From Thiomicrospira sp. XS5 (GTDB taxonomy: Bacteria; Pseudomonadota; Gammaproteobacteria; Thiomicrospirales; Thiomicrospiraceae), in contig NZ_LQBO01000001.1 of assembly GCF_001507555.1 (NCBI RefSeq), positions 372,001 to 436,000 on the forward strand: a DNA stretch of 64,000 nt, given 5' to 3'. The notes below the pieces were generated by a model. That model ran no database searches and was not told the DNA's origin. It worked only from the letters and a program-made list of their open reading frames with translations. Positions 17,708 through 26,603 of the stretch are shown one piece after another. How positions within the stretch are numbered: the first letter of the stretch is position 1; the number at the start of each line of letters is the position of its first letter. A program made the position numbers and the translations under genes.

Positions 17708-20128
17708 TTAAAAATCTTCCCATTCATCACCGGCACCCAAGTTCTGAGTCACCGGCTTTTCTTGTTGTGTGTTTTTCTTTTTATTATGCGAGACTTCCGG
17801 TAAAACGTCCAGCGTTGGCTTTGAGGGATCGGTGGCTTTATCCGAATGATGAATTTTCAAATCGGCTTCGGCCTGCTGCATGAAAGGTCCGGCAATCGTG
17901 AACTGACGCATTCGATTCACCAGTTCTTGGGAACGCCCGGCAATCAATTCTGCACTGTTGGCGGACAATTCGACCAATTGGGCGTTCTCCTGCGTGTTCC
18001 GGTCCAGTGAAACGATCGTCTGGTTCAACTGCTCAATCCCTTGAGACTGCTGCAAAGAAGACGTCGCGATTTCACTGACCCGTTCCGTCACCTGACGAAT
18101 GGACAAATTGATCTCATCCAAGGAGGCGCCGGACTGTTCGGCCAGTTGCGTGCCGTTTTCCACTTGCGAGACCGACTCTTCAATCAAGGTTTTGATCTCC
18201 CGCGCCGCATCGGCCGATTTCCCAGCCAGATTGCGCACTTCCCCGGCCACCACCGCGAAACCACGACCATGATCGCCGGCACGGGCCGCTTCCACCGCCG
18301 CATTCAATGCCAATAAGTTGGTCTGAAAGGCAATGGAATCAATCAGGCCGATAATCTGTTCGATTTGGTCACTGGACGCTTTAATGCCTTGCATGGCCTG
18401 AATGGTTTGCTGCATGATTTGCGCCCCTTCAGCCATTTTATCGCTGGCTTGGACGGTTAAATCATTCGCCTGCTGGGCGTTTTGAGCGTTGTTTCGCACC
18501 GCGGAGGTCATCTCTTCCATCGTCGCGGCGGTTTCTTCAATCGAAGCTGCCTGTTCTTGCAGTCGTGACGACAAGTTCGTATTGCGTTCCGTCGTCGCCT
18601 GAATGTCTTCGGCAATTTCCTGCACGGACACATTCACCTGCGCCATAATCACCGACAGATTATCCAGCGATTGGTTGATGGCTTCCTGCATCGCGCCCAG
18701 ATCCGCTTCGTAATCGCCTTCCACTCGTGGCGTCAAATCACCTTTCGACAGGTGCACAATGACATCGGAGATTTTTTTATTAGCGGTATGAATCGCGCTG
18801 GACATGGTATTAATTTGTTCGCCCAAATCGTGAATGAAGCCGTCCAGCGTGGACACGTCAATTTGTGCGCCGATATGCCCCTTGGCGGCTTTGGTCACCA
18901 TGGTTTTCAGGTTTTGCTCCACGGCCTCCTGCATTTTCTCCAGTTTGACGGTTTCGGAAATGTCTTTCCACTCGGTCACAAAGCCGACCCGCTCGCCGTC
19001 CGACCCCCAAATCGGGTTCACAATGATATCAAGATGCAATTCGCCCAAGGTCAGTTTCGCGACGTAGGTATCGGTCAATTCGGCCAACAGGTTCCGTTGG
19101 TGCGATGGCTTCACGTGGAACACATCGATGTTCTGTCCGACCAGCTTTTCGGTAGAGAAGTGCGGCAGCATCTTTTGGATGTCCTTTTCCACTTTCTTTA
19201 ACGTGTCTATTATCGACTTGTTCATGTACGTAATGACCAAATCGTTATCCGCCAACATAATATTGGACGAGCTTTGATCCACGACCGTTTTAACCGAGTG
19301 CATTTTGGTCACTTCATTTTGGATGCGTTGCAACATACCGTTAATGTATTGGCCTAAACGCCGGGTTTCGCGTGCCCCTTCCACACAGATATTCGCGTCG
19401 ATATCCAAATCACCCTCAGAGTCGCATACTCGGGTTAACTGCTCATTAATGTGCAAGACGGGTTTGACCAGTGCACGACGCACTAACCACTCAAACGCTA
19501 AGCCGATCAACAATAACGAAATGCCAAAAATCACCGCCAACTGTATCAGTTGGTTACGGTCCGCATCGTCATGCAGGGCCGAAATACGCTGGGCCGCATC
19601 GGCTTTGAGAAATTTTGACCAGGCCTGAAATCCCTGCATCGCCGGGCGATCATCCACGACGACTTGCTGGTCGATGGCTTCGACACTCAACCCCAGTGAT
19701 TTCAACTCTCGGACTTTATCGGCCATCTTTTGATACTGCGTTACCACGGCTTCAATGGCATTTAGTCCGTCGGTTTCCGGCGCTTTCAATCCCGGCAAGC
19801 GACGGTACTCGTCAATATCCGTTCGAATCTGATCCAAGTTGGCTTGTAATTGTTGCGAATAACTGCCGGCACGATAGTCTCGCTCACCGCGAATCACCAG
19901 GTTCTTAAAGTTGTGTATGAATTGACCGTAGCCCATTTGCGCTTGAATGTCTTCAAACAAGGCCACCTTATGATTGATGCCCTGTTTCAGTTCCGCCAAC
20001 GCCAGGTTCGACTGGGTTTTGAGGTGGGAAAACGCCGCGAAACCGGCACCGTATACCAACAGTAACACCAGAAAAAACAAACTGATGTTTTGAATCGTCG
20101 TTCGACCTTGGGAAGCCTTCAATGTCAT
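17708..20128 (-). CDS. Methyl-accepting chemotaxis protein with PAS domain
   Basis: The 806-residue receptor has an N-terminal membrane helix ([19 protein letters not shown]), a helical periplasmic sensor, a second helix near residue 205 ([20 protein letters not shown]), HAMP, a PAS domain ([17 protein letters not shown]), a second HAMP-like segment and the signalling domain with the highly conserved [20 protein letters not shown] tip. The C-terminus DEWEDF fits the xWxxF tether that recruits CheR/CheB, so it should be an adaptation-competent receptor. Ligand unknown. It precedes the c-di-GMP gene on the same strand. Confidence 0.92.
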   Translation of the reverse strand: MTLKASQGRTTIQNISLFFLVLLLVYGAGFAAFSHLKTQSNLALAELKQGINHKVALFEDIQAQMGYGQFIHNFKNLVIRGERDYRAGSYSQQLQANLDQIRTDIDEYRRLPGLKAPETDGLNAIEAVVTQYQKMADKVRELKSLGLSVEAIDQQVVVDDRPAMQGFQAWSKFLKADAAQRISALHDDADRNQLIQLAVIFGISLLLIGLAFEWLVRRALVKPVLHINEQLTRVCDSEGDLDIDANICVEGARETRRLGQYINGMLQRIQNEVTKMHSVKTVVDQSSSNIMLADNDLVITYMNKSIIDTLKKVEKDIQKMLPHFSTEKLVGQNIDVFHVKPSHQRNLLAELTDTYVAKLTLGELHLDIIVNPIWGSDGERVGFVTEWKDISETVKLEKMQEAVEQNLKTMVTKAAKGHIGAQIDVSTLDGFIHDLGEQINTMSSAIHTANKKISDVIVHLSKGDLTPRVEGDYEADLGAMQEAINQSLDNLSVIMAQVNVSVQEIAEDIQATTERNTNLSSRLQEQAASIEETAATMEEMTSAVRNNAQNAQQANDLTVQASDKMAEGAQIMQQTIQAMQGIKASSDQIEQIIGLIDSIAFQTNLLALNAAVEAARAGDHGRGFAVVAGEVRNLAGKSADAAREIKTLIEESVSQVENGTQLAEQSGASLDEINLSIRQVTERVSEIATSSLQQSQGIEQLNQTIVSLDRNTQENAQLVELSANSAELIAGRSQELVNRMRQFTIAGPFMQQAEADLKIHHSDKATDPSKPTLDVLPEVSHNKKKNTQQEKPVTQNLGAGDEWEDF

Positions 20129-20189
20129 GACCCTCGTTAATCACTCAAAATAAAACAGCGGCAACCATAACAGAGTTCGAATCCAAAAA

Positions 20190-20217
20190 TTGACAACTTG
20201 CATCGATTGCATATTTA
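20190..20217 (+). promoter_or_regulatory. Possible sigma-70 promoter of the DASS carrier gene
   Basis: A perfect -35 hexamer (TTGACA, 20190-20195) is followed after 16 bp by the AT-rich TATTTA. The -10 match is poor, so this is tentative. It lies about 50-70 bp before the likely start codons. Confidence 0.35.
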
Positions 20218-20260
20218 TTCCATTATAACGCTTTCAGCATTCGTCCGTCCCGCTTCGACC

Positions 20261-21640
20261 ATGTTTTCGAACGGAAAAGGTAACCTCTTGATTGAAAAAT
20301 CCCAACAAATAAAAGGGTTAACCTGGGCCTTATTGTCAGGCCTGGTGGTTTTTGCGGTATTAACCCCTTTTCTGCCCACCATTCAAGCCTCCTTGCTTGG
20401 CATCGTCGTGACCATGGTGTTTTTATGGAGCAATGAAGCTTTACCGTTAGGGTGGGTGGCATTATTGCCCATCGTCCTGTTTCCGCTGTTCGGCATCACT
20501 CACACCAATGAAGTGGCACCCAATTATGCCCAGTCGATTATTTTCCTGTTCATCGGCGGCTTTATGCTCGCCATCGCCATTGAAAAAACCGAATTGCACC
20601 ATGTGATTTCCCAGAAAATGCTGGCGGTGTTTCCCGCCACGCCGAAAGGGATGATTTACGCCCTATCCATCACTTCCGGCGGTTTGAGTGCTTTTTTATC
20701 CAACACCACCACGGCCTTGCTGTTAATGCCGTTGGCGCTGTTTTTGACCGAGCGACGCGAACTGCAAATGCGCTTTGCACTCGCCATCGCTTACGGCGCG
20801 AGTGTCGGCGGCATTCTCACCCCGATCGGCACCCCGCCGAATCTGATACTGTTCGGGTTTTTCGACCAGCATTTGATTCCCGGCATCAGTTTCGCCCACT
20901 GGGTGTTGATGGTGCTGCCATTGGTGGCGGCCATGTTCGTGGTGGTGGGCTGGGTCCTAGCACTGGGCACCGTCAACGAAACCCTGAAAACCGACTTCAA
21001 ACCGCAACCCCTCAACTCCGGCCAGAAAAAAGTGCTTTATTTGGTCTCGGCCTTGGTGGCGATCTTGGTCATCAATGCTTTGGCGACGTCATTACTCGGT
21101 TGGAGCGGGTTCAATGAAAAAGGGCTTTTGCTCGGTTTCGGGCTTTTGCTGTTTTTACCGCCCTTCGACATTCTCAATTGGCAGGACACCAAAAAAATTC
21201 CTTATGAAATCATCTTTCTGTTCGGCGCCGGGTTCGCCATCGCCGGCGCTTTCACCTCCACCGGCTTGGCGGATCAACTCGCCTGGCTGTTACAACACAT
21301 TGCGGTGTTTCCAACCTGGCTGGTCATCGCCATCATCGCCTTTCTGGTGACGTTCAGCACCGTTATCACTAGCAACACGGCTTTGATTGCGATGGTACTC
21401 CCCATTTTACTGGCCGTGTGTGAACAAAGCGGACTCGACAGCCGTTTGTTGATGATGGTCGCCACCGTCTGCGCCAGTTACGCCTTTATGTTACCCATTT
21501 CCACGCCCCCCAATGCCATTGCCATGAGCAGCGGCGCCGTGTCTGTAAAAACCATGGCCACTTATGGTTTGGCGTTTAATTTGCTCGGGATCACTTTCGT
21601 CACACTCACCGCCAATCTCTTTTGGCAACATTTGTTGTAA
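20261..21640 (+). CDS. DASS/SLC13-family sodium-dependent anion carrier
   Basis: About 459 residues from the ATG at 20261; a TTG at 20288 has a better ribosome binding site (AAGGTAAC) and may be the real start. Roughly 11-12 helices are visible. The family motifs are SNTTTALLLMPLALFL and GGILTPIGTPPNLILFGF in the first repeat and SNTALIAMVLPI with ISTPPNAIAMSSG in the second, which form the two anion/sodium sites (SNT motifs). Relatives import dicarboxylates or sulfate; some lithoautotrophs use relatives for bicarbonate. Which anion applies here is not determinable. Confidence 0.88.
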   Translation: MFSNGKGNLLIEKSQQIKGLTWALLSGLVVFAVLTPFLPTIQASLLGIVVTMVFLWSNEALPLGWVALLPIVLFPLFGITHTNEVAPNYAQSIIFLFIGGFMLAIAIEKTELHHVISQKMLAVFPATPKGMIYALSITSGGLSAFLSNTTTALLLMPLALFLTERRELQMRFALAIAYGASVGGILTPIGTPPNLILFGFFDQHLIPGISFAHWVLMVLPLVAAMFVVVGWVLALGTVNETLKTDFKPQPLNSGQKKVLYLVSALVAILVINALATSLLGWSGFNEKGLLLGFGLLLFLPPFDILNWQDTKKIPYEIIFLFGAGFAIAGAFTSTGLADQLAWLLQHIAVFPTWLVIAIIAFLVTFSTVITSNTALIAMVLPILLAVCEQSGLDSRLLMMVATVCASYAFMLPISTPPNAIAMSSGAVSVKTMATYGLAFNLLGITFVTLTANLFWQHLL

Positions 21641-21657
21641 GCCCGGCTTGAAAACGC

Positions 21658-21667
21658 CCAGGCCTGG
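21658..21667. repeat. CCAGGCCTGG palindrome after the DASS gene
   Basis: Exact copy within a near-perfect longer inverted repeat (aaaacgcccagg/cctggcggtttt), 17 bp after the carrier stop; a likely terminator insulating it from the sigma-54 porin promoter. Confidence 0.8.
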
Positions 21668-21699
21668 CGGTTTTCATCCTTTCCGTTGCACCTTGATTT

Positions 21700-21717
21700 T
21701 GTTAACAATTCCAAACA
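21700..21717 (+). promoter_or_regulatory. Upstream activator element (UAS) of the porin promoter
   Basis: TGTTAACAATTCCAAACA, a TGT-N12-ACA element whose left 11 bases are identical to elements upstream of the ABC importer and cyanase. It is centred about 105 bp before the -24 GG, a standard distance for a sigma-54 enhancer. A weaker TGT-N12-ACA match (TGTCAAATGTATTAAACA) lies at 21741-21758. Confidence 0.7.
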
Positions 21718-21812
21718 ATTTGTCGGCGATTGAAATGCATTGTCAAATGTATTAAACAAAATTTTGGGTGCATATAAATATAATCTATTGATTTTGTTCA
21801 CTTTGTTTGTGC

Positions 21813-21828
21813 TGGCACATCCGATGCA
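21813..21828 (+). promoter_or_regulatory. Sigma-54 promoter of the porin gene
   Basis: TGGCACATCCGATGCA matches the -24/-12 consensus TGGCAC-N5-TTGCA closely, with exact GG-N10-GC spacing (GG 21814-21815, GC 21826-21827). The start codon follows 30 bp downstream, leaving a short untranslated leader. Confidence 0.85.
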
Positions 21829-21857
21829 ATACGGAAGGCTCAGACAAGGAGATCATT

Positions 21858-23102
21858 ATGAAAAAAACGGTTCTATCACGCTCTATCCAGAGCATCCTAG
21901 CGAGCTCAGCCATCGCGCTTTCCAGCATGGCGGTTTCGCAAACAGCACAAGCAGACAAATTCACCGACGCTCTAACCGGCGGTAAAGTGAATGTCGATGT
22001 ACGCGTTCGTTACGAAGGCGTTGAACAAACTGGCAAAGAAGATGCCACAGCCATCACCGAAAGAACGCGCATCGGTTATACAACCGGCGACCTATACGGT
22101 TTCAACGGTATGGTTGAAATGTCCGGTACCGAATCATTGGGTAGCCGTAAAGATTACTTCGTAGGTAAAGGGCCAGGAGCCGGTGGAGACAGTAACAGAG
22201 CCGTTATTCTAGATCCAACCATCACCGTATTAAACCAAGCTTGGATTGGTTACAAATATAAAGAGACGGGCGCGAAAGTCGGTCAACAACGTATTATTTT
22301 CGACAACCGTTTCTTGGGGAACGTGGGTTGGCGTCAAACGGAACAGGTTTACACCGCCGCCAGCTTGAAGACCAAAGCCATTCCAAATGTCGAAATTGAT
22401 TACGCTTATCTTATGAACGTCCGTAACCCGATCGGCGTCAACCAAACCATGACATCCAACGCCGCCCAAGCCAAATACACCGGTCTACCATTCGGTACCA
22501 TCACCGGTTATGGCTACTTTCTGGATTACGATTTGAAAAACCTGACCGACAGCGAAACCTACGGTGCGCGCTTTGCCGGTAAGACTAAATTGAGCGATAC
22601 CTTCAAACTGTTCTACCACGCGGAATACGCGACTCAGGACAAATACGCGGACACTAAAAAGAACGTCGGCGGTGATTACACCCGTTTCGAACTGGGTGTG
22701 GGCGTCGGTCCGGCTAAGATTTTGGCCGGTCAAGAAAAACTGGGCGGTGACGGCAAAAGCGCATTCAACACGCCTTTGGGTACGGTTCACTTGTTCAACG
22801 GTTGGGCGGACATGTTCATCGGACCGGCCGGTGGAACACCTGTCAACGGTCTGGTGGATAACTACCTAAGCGTATCCGGTAAAGCACTGGGCTTGAAACT
22901 GGCCGCGATTTACCATGACTTTAATGCCGACACAGGTGGCGACGACTACGGTTCGGAATACGATTTGTTGGTGGCTAAGAAATTCGCCAAAATCTACACC
23001 GTCGGTGTGAAATATGCCAACTATACAGCGAAAGATGCTTCCGCAAACAACAACCTGGTCGACACCACAAAACTGTGGGTCTGGGGCCAAGTTAAGTTTT
23101 AA
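21858..23102 (+). CDS. Outer-membrane porin, sigma-54 controlled
   Basis: The ATG at 21858 is preceded by AAGGAG; an upstream in-frame start at 21807 would overlap the promoter and is rejected. The 414-residue precursor has a signal peptide ending near QTAQA-DKF, then alternating amphipathic strands typical of a beta-barrel, and ends in VWGQVKF, with the C-terminal Phe recognised by the Bam machinery. It resembles alginate-export or OprD-like single-chain porins, not trimeric OmpF types. Codon use suggests high expression. Its shared enhancer and promoter type tie it to the neighbouring ABC importer, probably as the outer-membrane route for the same solute. Confidence 0.85.
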   Translation: MKKTVLSRSIQSILASSAIALSSMAVSQTAQADKFTDALTGGKVNVDVRVRYEGVEQTGKEDATAITERTRIGYTTGDLYGFNGMVEMSGTESLGSRKDYFVGKGPGAGGDSNRAVILDPTITVLNQAWIGYKYKETGAKVGQQRIIFDNRFLGNVGWRQTEQVYTAASLKTKAIPNVEIDYAYLMNVRNPIGVNQTMTSNAAQAKYTGLPFGTITGYGYFLDYDLKNLTDSETYGARFAGKTKLSDTFKLFYHAEYATQDKYADTKKNVGGDYTRFELGVGVGPAKILAGQEKLGGDGKSAFNTPLGTVHLFNGWADMFIGPAGGTPVNGLVDNYLSVSGKALGLKLAAIYHDFNADTGGDDYGSEYDLLVAKKFAKIYTVGVKYANYTAKDASANNNLVDTTKLWVWGQVKF

Positions 23103-23134
23103 CAGAACACCCTTTTGACTGATAAAAATCACTG

Positions 23135-23157
23135 AGCCCGCTTTTGCGGGCTTTTTC
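23135..23157 (+). terminator. Rho-independent terminator of the porin gene
   Basis: Stem AGCCCGC/GCGGGCT with a TTTT loop followed by a T-rich tail, 33 bp after the porin stop. It separates the porin transcript from the ABC importer, which has its own sigma-54 promoter. Confidence 0.9.
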
Positions 23158-23211
23158 TTTTCCATACCGCTTTACTTCCATCGCACCAAAAAACGACAAA
23201 GTGCTACAAAA

Positions 23212-23229
23212 TGTTAACAATTGTTAACA
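23212..23229. promoter_or_regulatory. Upstream activator element (UAS) of the ABC importer promoter
   Basis: TGTTAACAATTGTTAACA is a perfect 18-bp palindrome, the best-formed member of the TGT-N12-ACA set. It is centred about 84 bp before the -24 GG of the importer promoter. Confidence 0.75.
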
Positions 23230-23302
23230 AATCAATTCATTTTTGGCCGAAGTTTGTCATAAAAATTAATTAAGTCGTTGATTTAACTAAACTTATATTT
23301 GT

Positions 23303-23318
23303 TGGCACCACCTAAGCT
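23303..23318 (+). promoter_or_regulatory. Sigma-54 promoter of the ABC importer operon
   Basis: TGGCACCACCTAAGCT has a perfect -24 block (TGGCAC) and exact GG-N10-GC spacing (GG 23304-23305, GC 23316-23317); the -12 block is AAGC instead of TTGC. It lies 45 bp before the ATPase start. Confidence 0.8.
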
Positions 23319-23362
23319 ATATCATCAATAAATAAATTTAATTGCTAAAAGAAGATTCGATT

Positions 23363-24151
23363 ATGACTGCAAAAGGCTCCAATGTATGGATTTCAGAATT
23401 ATCCCATACATTTAAAAAACAAACCAAACCGACACTCAAGAACATCAACCTGACCATTCCAAAAGGACAATTGACGGCGCTGATCGGCCGAAGCGGTTGT
23501 GGTAAATCCACGCTGTTGCAAATGATTGCCGGCCTATTGATTCCATCCGACGGTGCAGTGCGTATCAACGCGCACACTGTCACCAAGCCCAGCGCGAAAT
23601 GGAACATGATGTTCCAGAAACCATCGCTCTACCCTTGGATGACCGTACGCGAAAACGCCGCACTCGGCTTGGTGTTTTCCGGTACCTATAACGACAAAAA
23701 AGACCGCGTCGAAGAACTGCTCGACATGGTCGGGCTGACCGAACACAAAGACAAAAACGTACAGCAACTCTCCGGTGGTCAGCAGCAACGCGTTGCACTG
23801 GCACGCTCACTGGCCACGGAGCCGGAAATTCTATTGTTGGACGAACCTTTTTCCGCACTGGATGCCTTTACCCGCAGCCAATTGCAAAATGAGGTTTCCG
23901 AAATCTGCCACAACCAGGGCATCACCATGATCCTGGTCACACACGATATCGAAGAAGCCGTGGCCATGGCCGACAACGTTGTCATCATGAGTCAAAACCC
24001 TGGGGAAATCGTCGGTGAAATGGAAGTCAAACTCGACTATCCGCGCGACCGCTCATTGGAAGAGTTCAATACCCTGAAAGAAAACCTATTTAACGAATTT
24101 GAAAAAATTGACTTGGCCAAGCAGCGAAGTGTCGCCGAATCGAACGCATAA
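23363..24151 (+). CDS. ABC importer ATPase, nitrate/sulfonate/cyanate type
   Basis: The ATG at 23363 is preferred to a TTG at 23342. The 262-residue ATPase shows Walker A GRSGCGKST, Q-loop MFQKPSLYPW, signature LSGGQQQRVALA, Walker B ILLLDEPFSALD and the switch histidine in LVTHDIEEAVAMAD. It is closest in type to NrtD, SsuB, TauB and CynD, which energise uptake of small anions or sulfonates. It is first in a three-gene operon (ATPase, binding protein, permease) driven by a sigma-54 promoter. Sequence alone does not choose the substrate; the linked cyanase makes cyanate or a precursor attractive. Confidence 0.9.
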   Translation: MTAKGSNVWISELSHTFKKQTKPTLKNINLTIPKGQLTALIGRSGCGKSTLLQMIAGLLIPSDGAVRINAHTVTKPSAKWNMMFQKPSLYPWMTVRENAALGLVFSGTYNDKKDRVEELLDMVGLTEHKDKNVQQLSGGQQQRVALARSLATEPEILLLDEPFSALDAFTRSQLQNEVSEICHNQGITMILVTHDIEEAVAMADNVVIMSQNPGEIVGEMEVKLDYPRDRSLEEFNTLKENLFNEFEKIDLAKQRSVAESNA

Positions 24152-24179
24152 CATTCCATCGCTTTAAAGGAGAACCCAC

Positions 24180-25436
24180 ATGTGTCAATACTGCAATTGC
24201 GATAACGAATTGTCCAAACACGACTATACATTCAACCCGACCAAAGGCCGTCGTGAATTCATTCTCGACAGCATGGCTGCAACCGGTGGCTTGGCCGCCG
24301 CGATGAGTTTGCCATCCAGCCAGGCTTTCGCCAACATGACCCCACCGGAAGACGAAGTCGTCCGTATCGGTTATCTACCCATCACCGATGCCAGTGCGCT
24401 TTTGGTCGCGCACGGTATGGGCTTCTTTGAAGAAGAAGGTCTGAAAGTGGAAAAACCGACCTTGATTCGTGGTTGGTCGCCGTTAATCGAAGGTTTCGCG
24501 GCGCACAAGTTCAACCTGGTGCATTTCCTGAAACCAATTCCAATTTGGATGCGTTACAACAACAACTTCCCGGTCAAAATCACCGGTTGGGCCCACACCA
24601 ACGGTTCCGGTCTGGTTGTTGGTAAACACACCGGTGTGGAATCTTTTGAAGAATTAGGCGGTATGCAAGTGGCCGTGCCTTATTGGTACTCCATGCACAA
24701 CATCGTCTTGCAGATGGCGCTGAAAAACGCTGGTTTGGAACCGGTTATCCAAGATCAAACCGATCCGTTGAAGCCGAACCAAGTCAACCTACAAATCATG
24801 CCGCCACCAGATATGCCACCGGCTTTGGCCGCGAAGAAAATCGACGCTTACATCGTAGCGGAGCCGTTCAATGCGGCGGGTGAAATGTTGGCGGGCGCGA
24901 AAATGTTGCGTTTCACCGGCGATATTTGGGAAAACCACCCTTGCTGCGTTGTCTGTATGCACGATGACGACGTTAACAAGCGTCCAGAATGGTCGCAAAA
25001 AGTTATGAATGCCGTGGTCCGAGGCGGTCTATACGCTCAGGAAAACAAAGAAGAAGTCGCGAAAATGCTGTCACGTGAAGGTAAGCGTTACCTACCAATG
25101 AAAGCCAAAGTGGTCGAAAAAGCCATGACGGATTATTCACCGGCGGATTATCAGGATCCAAAAGCGATCAAACACCCGGATTGGGACATCGGTCGTATCG
25201 ACTTTAACCCTTATCCGTATCCATCCGCGACCAAATTCTTGATGGAACAATTGAAAGAAACCTTGGTCACTGGGGACAAAACCTTCCTGGACAAACTGGA
25301 TATCGACTATGCGTTGAAAGACCTGGTCAATTACGACTACGTCACCAACGCCATGAACAAATACGACGTTTGGGACAAAGTGCCTGGCGTTAACCCAGCA
25401 GACCCAACACACCGTAAAGAGGTATTTAAACTATGA
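24180..25436 (+). CDS. ABC importer substrate-binding protein (NrtA/SsuA/CynA type) with Tat signal
   Basis: A 418-residue protein with AAAGGAG 7 bp before the ATG. Residues 24-33 (RREFILDSMA) followed by AATGGLAAAMSLPSSQAFA form a twin-arginine signal peptide, implying export in folded form. Unusually the extreme N-terminus is Cys-rich (MCQYCNC) before the RR. The mature protein has the IGYLPITDASALLVAHGMGFFEEEGL opening common to nitrate/sulfonate/taurine binding proteins, LVHFLKPIPIWM, and a Cys-rich NHPCCVVCMHD segment. The stop overlaps the permease start (ATGA). Substrate unassigned. Confidence 0.88.
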   Translation: MCQYCNCDNELSKHDYTFNPTKGRREFILDSMAATGGLAAAMSLPSSQAFANMTPPEDEVVRIGYLPITDASALLVAHGMGFFEEEGLKVEKPTLIRGWSPLIEGFAAHKFNLVHFLKPIPIWMRYNNNFPVKITGWAHTNGSGLVVGKHTGVESFEELGGMQVAVPYWYSMHNIVLQMALKNAGLEPVIQDQTDPLKPNQVNLQIMPPPDMPPALAAKKIDAYIVAEPFNAAGEMLAGAKMLRFTGDIWENHPCCVVCMHDDDVNKRPEWSQKVMNAVVRGGLYAQENKEEVAKMLSREGKRYLPMKAKVVEKAMTDYSPADYQDPKAIKHPDWDIGRIDFNPYPYPSATKFLMEQLKETLVTGDKTFLDKLDIDYALKDLVNYDYVTNAMNKYDVWDKVPGVNPADPTHRKEVFKL

Positions 25437-26263
25437 GTAATTCGGCTGCAACAACAAAGATGTCGTTCGGCCAAGCATTGGCAGGCTTCAAAAGCCTGCC
25501 GGGCTGGATGCAAAGTGTCATCAACGCGAGCATGGGGATGGGGATCCTTCTCTTGGTCTGGTGGATTGGCGGCCTGTTAATCGAGTCTAACCCGGACACA
25601 CAAGCCTTTGCGGAATTTGCGCCAGGGCCAACCTTCTCAGCACTCTGGTATCTGATTGAAACCGGAACCATCTGGGAAACCATTTATTCCAGTTTGTACC
25701 GTATCGTGGCCGGTCTCTTTTGGGGGATTGTCATTGGGGTGCCAACCGGGATTTTGGTGGGTTACTTTTTAATGGTTCGCCAAATCGCCAATATGCCATT
25801 CCAGTTCCTGCGAATGATCAGCCCACTGGCCTGGATGCCGATTGCCGTATTGGCTTTCGAAACCTGGGACGCGGCGATCATCTTCCTGCTGGCCATGGCC
25901 ACCATCTGGCCCATCGTATTCGGTACCGCACACGGCGTGCAGCGTATTGATCCAAACTGGTTCCAAGTTGCACGCAACTTAGGGGCCGACGGATACCAAA
26001 TGCTGCGCCGCGTGATCATGCCCGCCATCGCACAAGATGTTTTTGCCGGGATTCGTCTCGCCATCGGTGTCGCCTGGGTGGTCTTGGTACCTGCGGAATA
26101 TCTTGGGGTGACATCCGGTTTAGGCTATGCCATCAACGATGCGCGTGACACACTGGACTATGCAGCCTTGGCAGCCATCGTCGTAGTCATCGGCGTTATT
26201 GGTTACCTACTGGATTTTATTGCTGTCACCTTGATTAAACGTTATTCATGGCATGTTGAATAA
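25433..26263 (+). CDS. ABC importer permease, nitrate/sulfonate/cyanate type
   Basis: The 276-residue BPD-type permease has about six helices. The coupling motif EAA-G is represented by RNLGADGYQMLRRVIMPAIAQDVFAGIRLAIGVAW, which contacts the ATPase. Similarity of type is to NrtB, SsuC, TauC and CynB. It is translated from an ATG overlapping the binding-protein stop and is the last gene before a strong terminator. Confidence 0.9.
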   Translation: MSNSAATTKMSFGQALAGFKSLPGWMQSVINASMGMGILLLVWWIGGLLIESNPDTQAFAEFAPGPTFSALWYLIETGTIWETIYSSLYRIVAGLFWGIVIGVPTGILVGYFLMVRQIANMPFQFLRMISPLAWMPIAVLAFETWDAAIIFLLAMATIWPIVFGTAHGVQRIDPNWFQVARNLGADGYQMLRRVIMPAIAQDVFAGIRLAIGVAWVVLVPAEYLGVTSGLGYAINDARDTLDYAALAAIVVVIGVIGYLLDFIAVTLIKRYSWHVE

Positions 26264-26277
26264 TATTGTGACTTTTT

Positions 26278-26306
26278 GCAGGGGCGTTCCATCCCCTGCC
26301 TTTTTA
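26278..26306 (+). terminator. Rho-independent terminator of the ABC importer operon
   Basis: Stem GCAGGGG/CCCCTGC with an 8-nt loop, then CTTTTTATTT, 15 bp after the permease stop. The reverse direction has an A-rich not T-rich exit on the minus strand, so it works mainly for the plus strand. Confidence 0.88.
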
Positions 26307-26537
26307 TTTCGGGTCCTTGAGTCTCTCAATGGACACCAAACCTTCCAACGGCCATACCAGATTTTCCTGGTCGCCGTTTTTTGCTTTAAGGAACTCCTCG
26401 CCGTTCCGACTGAACAGGTCCGTAATCACCCCTTCGAAAACCGTTTCGGAATGCGGTGGTTCAAACGTCAGGCGTACTGTCTGTTTTCGCATGGCGGCCA
26501 CTTCCAATTGGTCGTACAAATGGCAGGAAATCGGCAT
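26304..26537 (-). CDS. Rof-like Rho-binding antiterminator family protein
   Basis: A 77-residue protein whose pattern follows E. coli Rof (YaeO): PISCHLYDQLEVAAMRKQ corresponds to PINCDDYDNLELACQHH, then TVRLTF, the central ITDLFSRNGEEFL (Rof: ASDLVSRKNVEYL) and a closing basic/hydrophobic LEGLVSIE strand. Rof binds the Rho primary RNA site and blocks termination. GGAGA precedes the ATG at 26537. It lies antisense-oriented between the importer operon and the activator gene; whether it acts locally is unknown. Confidence 0.75.
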   Translation of the reverse strand: MPISCHLYDQLEVAAMRKQTVRLTFEPPHSETVFEGVITDLFSRNGEEFLKAKNGDQENLVWPLEGLVSIERLKDPK

Positions 26538-26603
26538 GAGGGTTCTCCATTTTTTGTAACAAAATGCTAATATGAAAGCTCTTGAGCTTTAAGGGTAGGT
26601 TCT

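Noticed and set aside
23363-26263. Naming the importer cynABD or nrtABC
   Set aside because: Motifs fit the nitrate/sulfonate/cyanate group in general; substrate specificity cannot be read, so no gene symbol is given.
26520-26534. A GG-N10-GC match (TGGCAGGAAATCGGC) upstream of the activator gene
   Set aside because: The -12 half is poor and it lies in the coding region of the Rof-like gene; autoregulation by sigma-54 is not supported enough to list.
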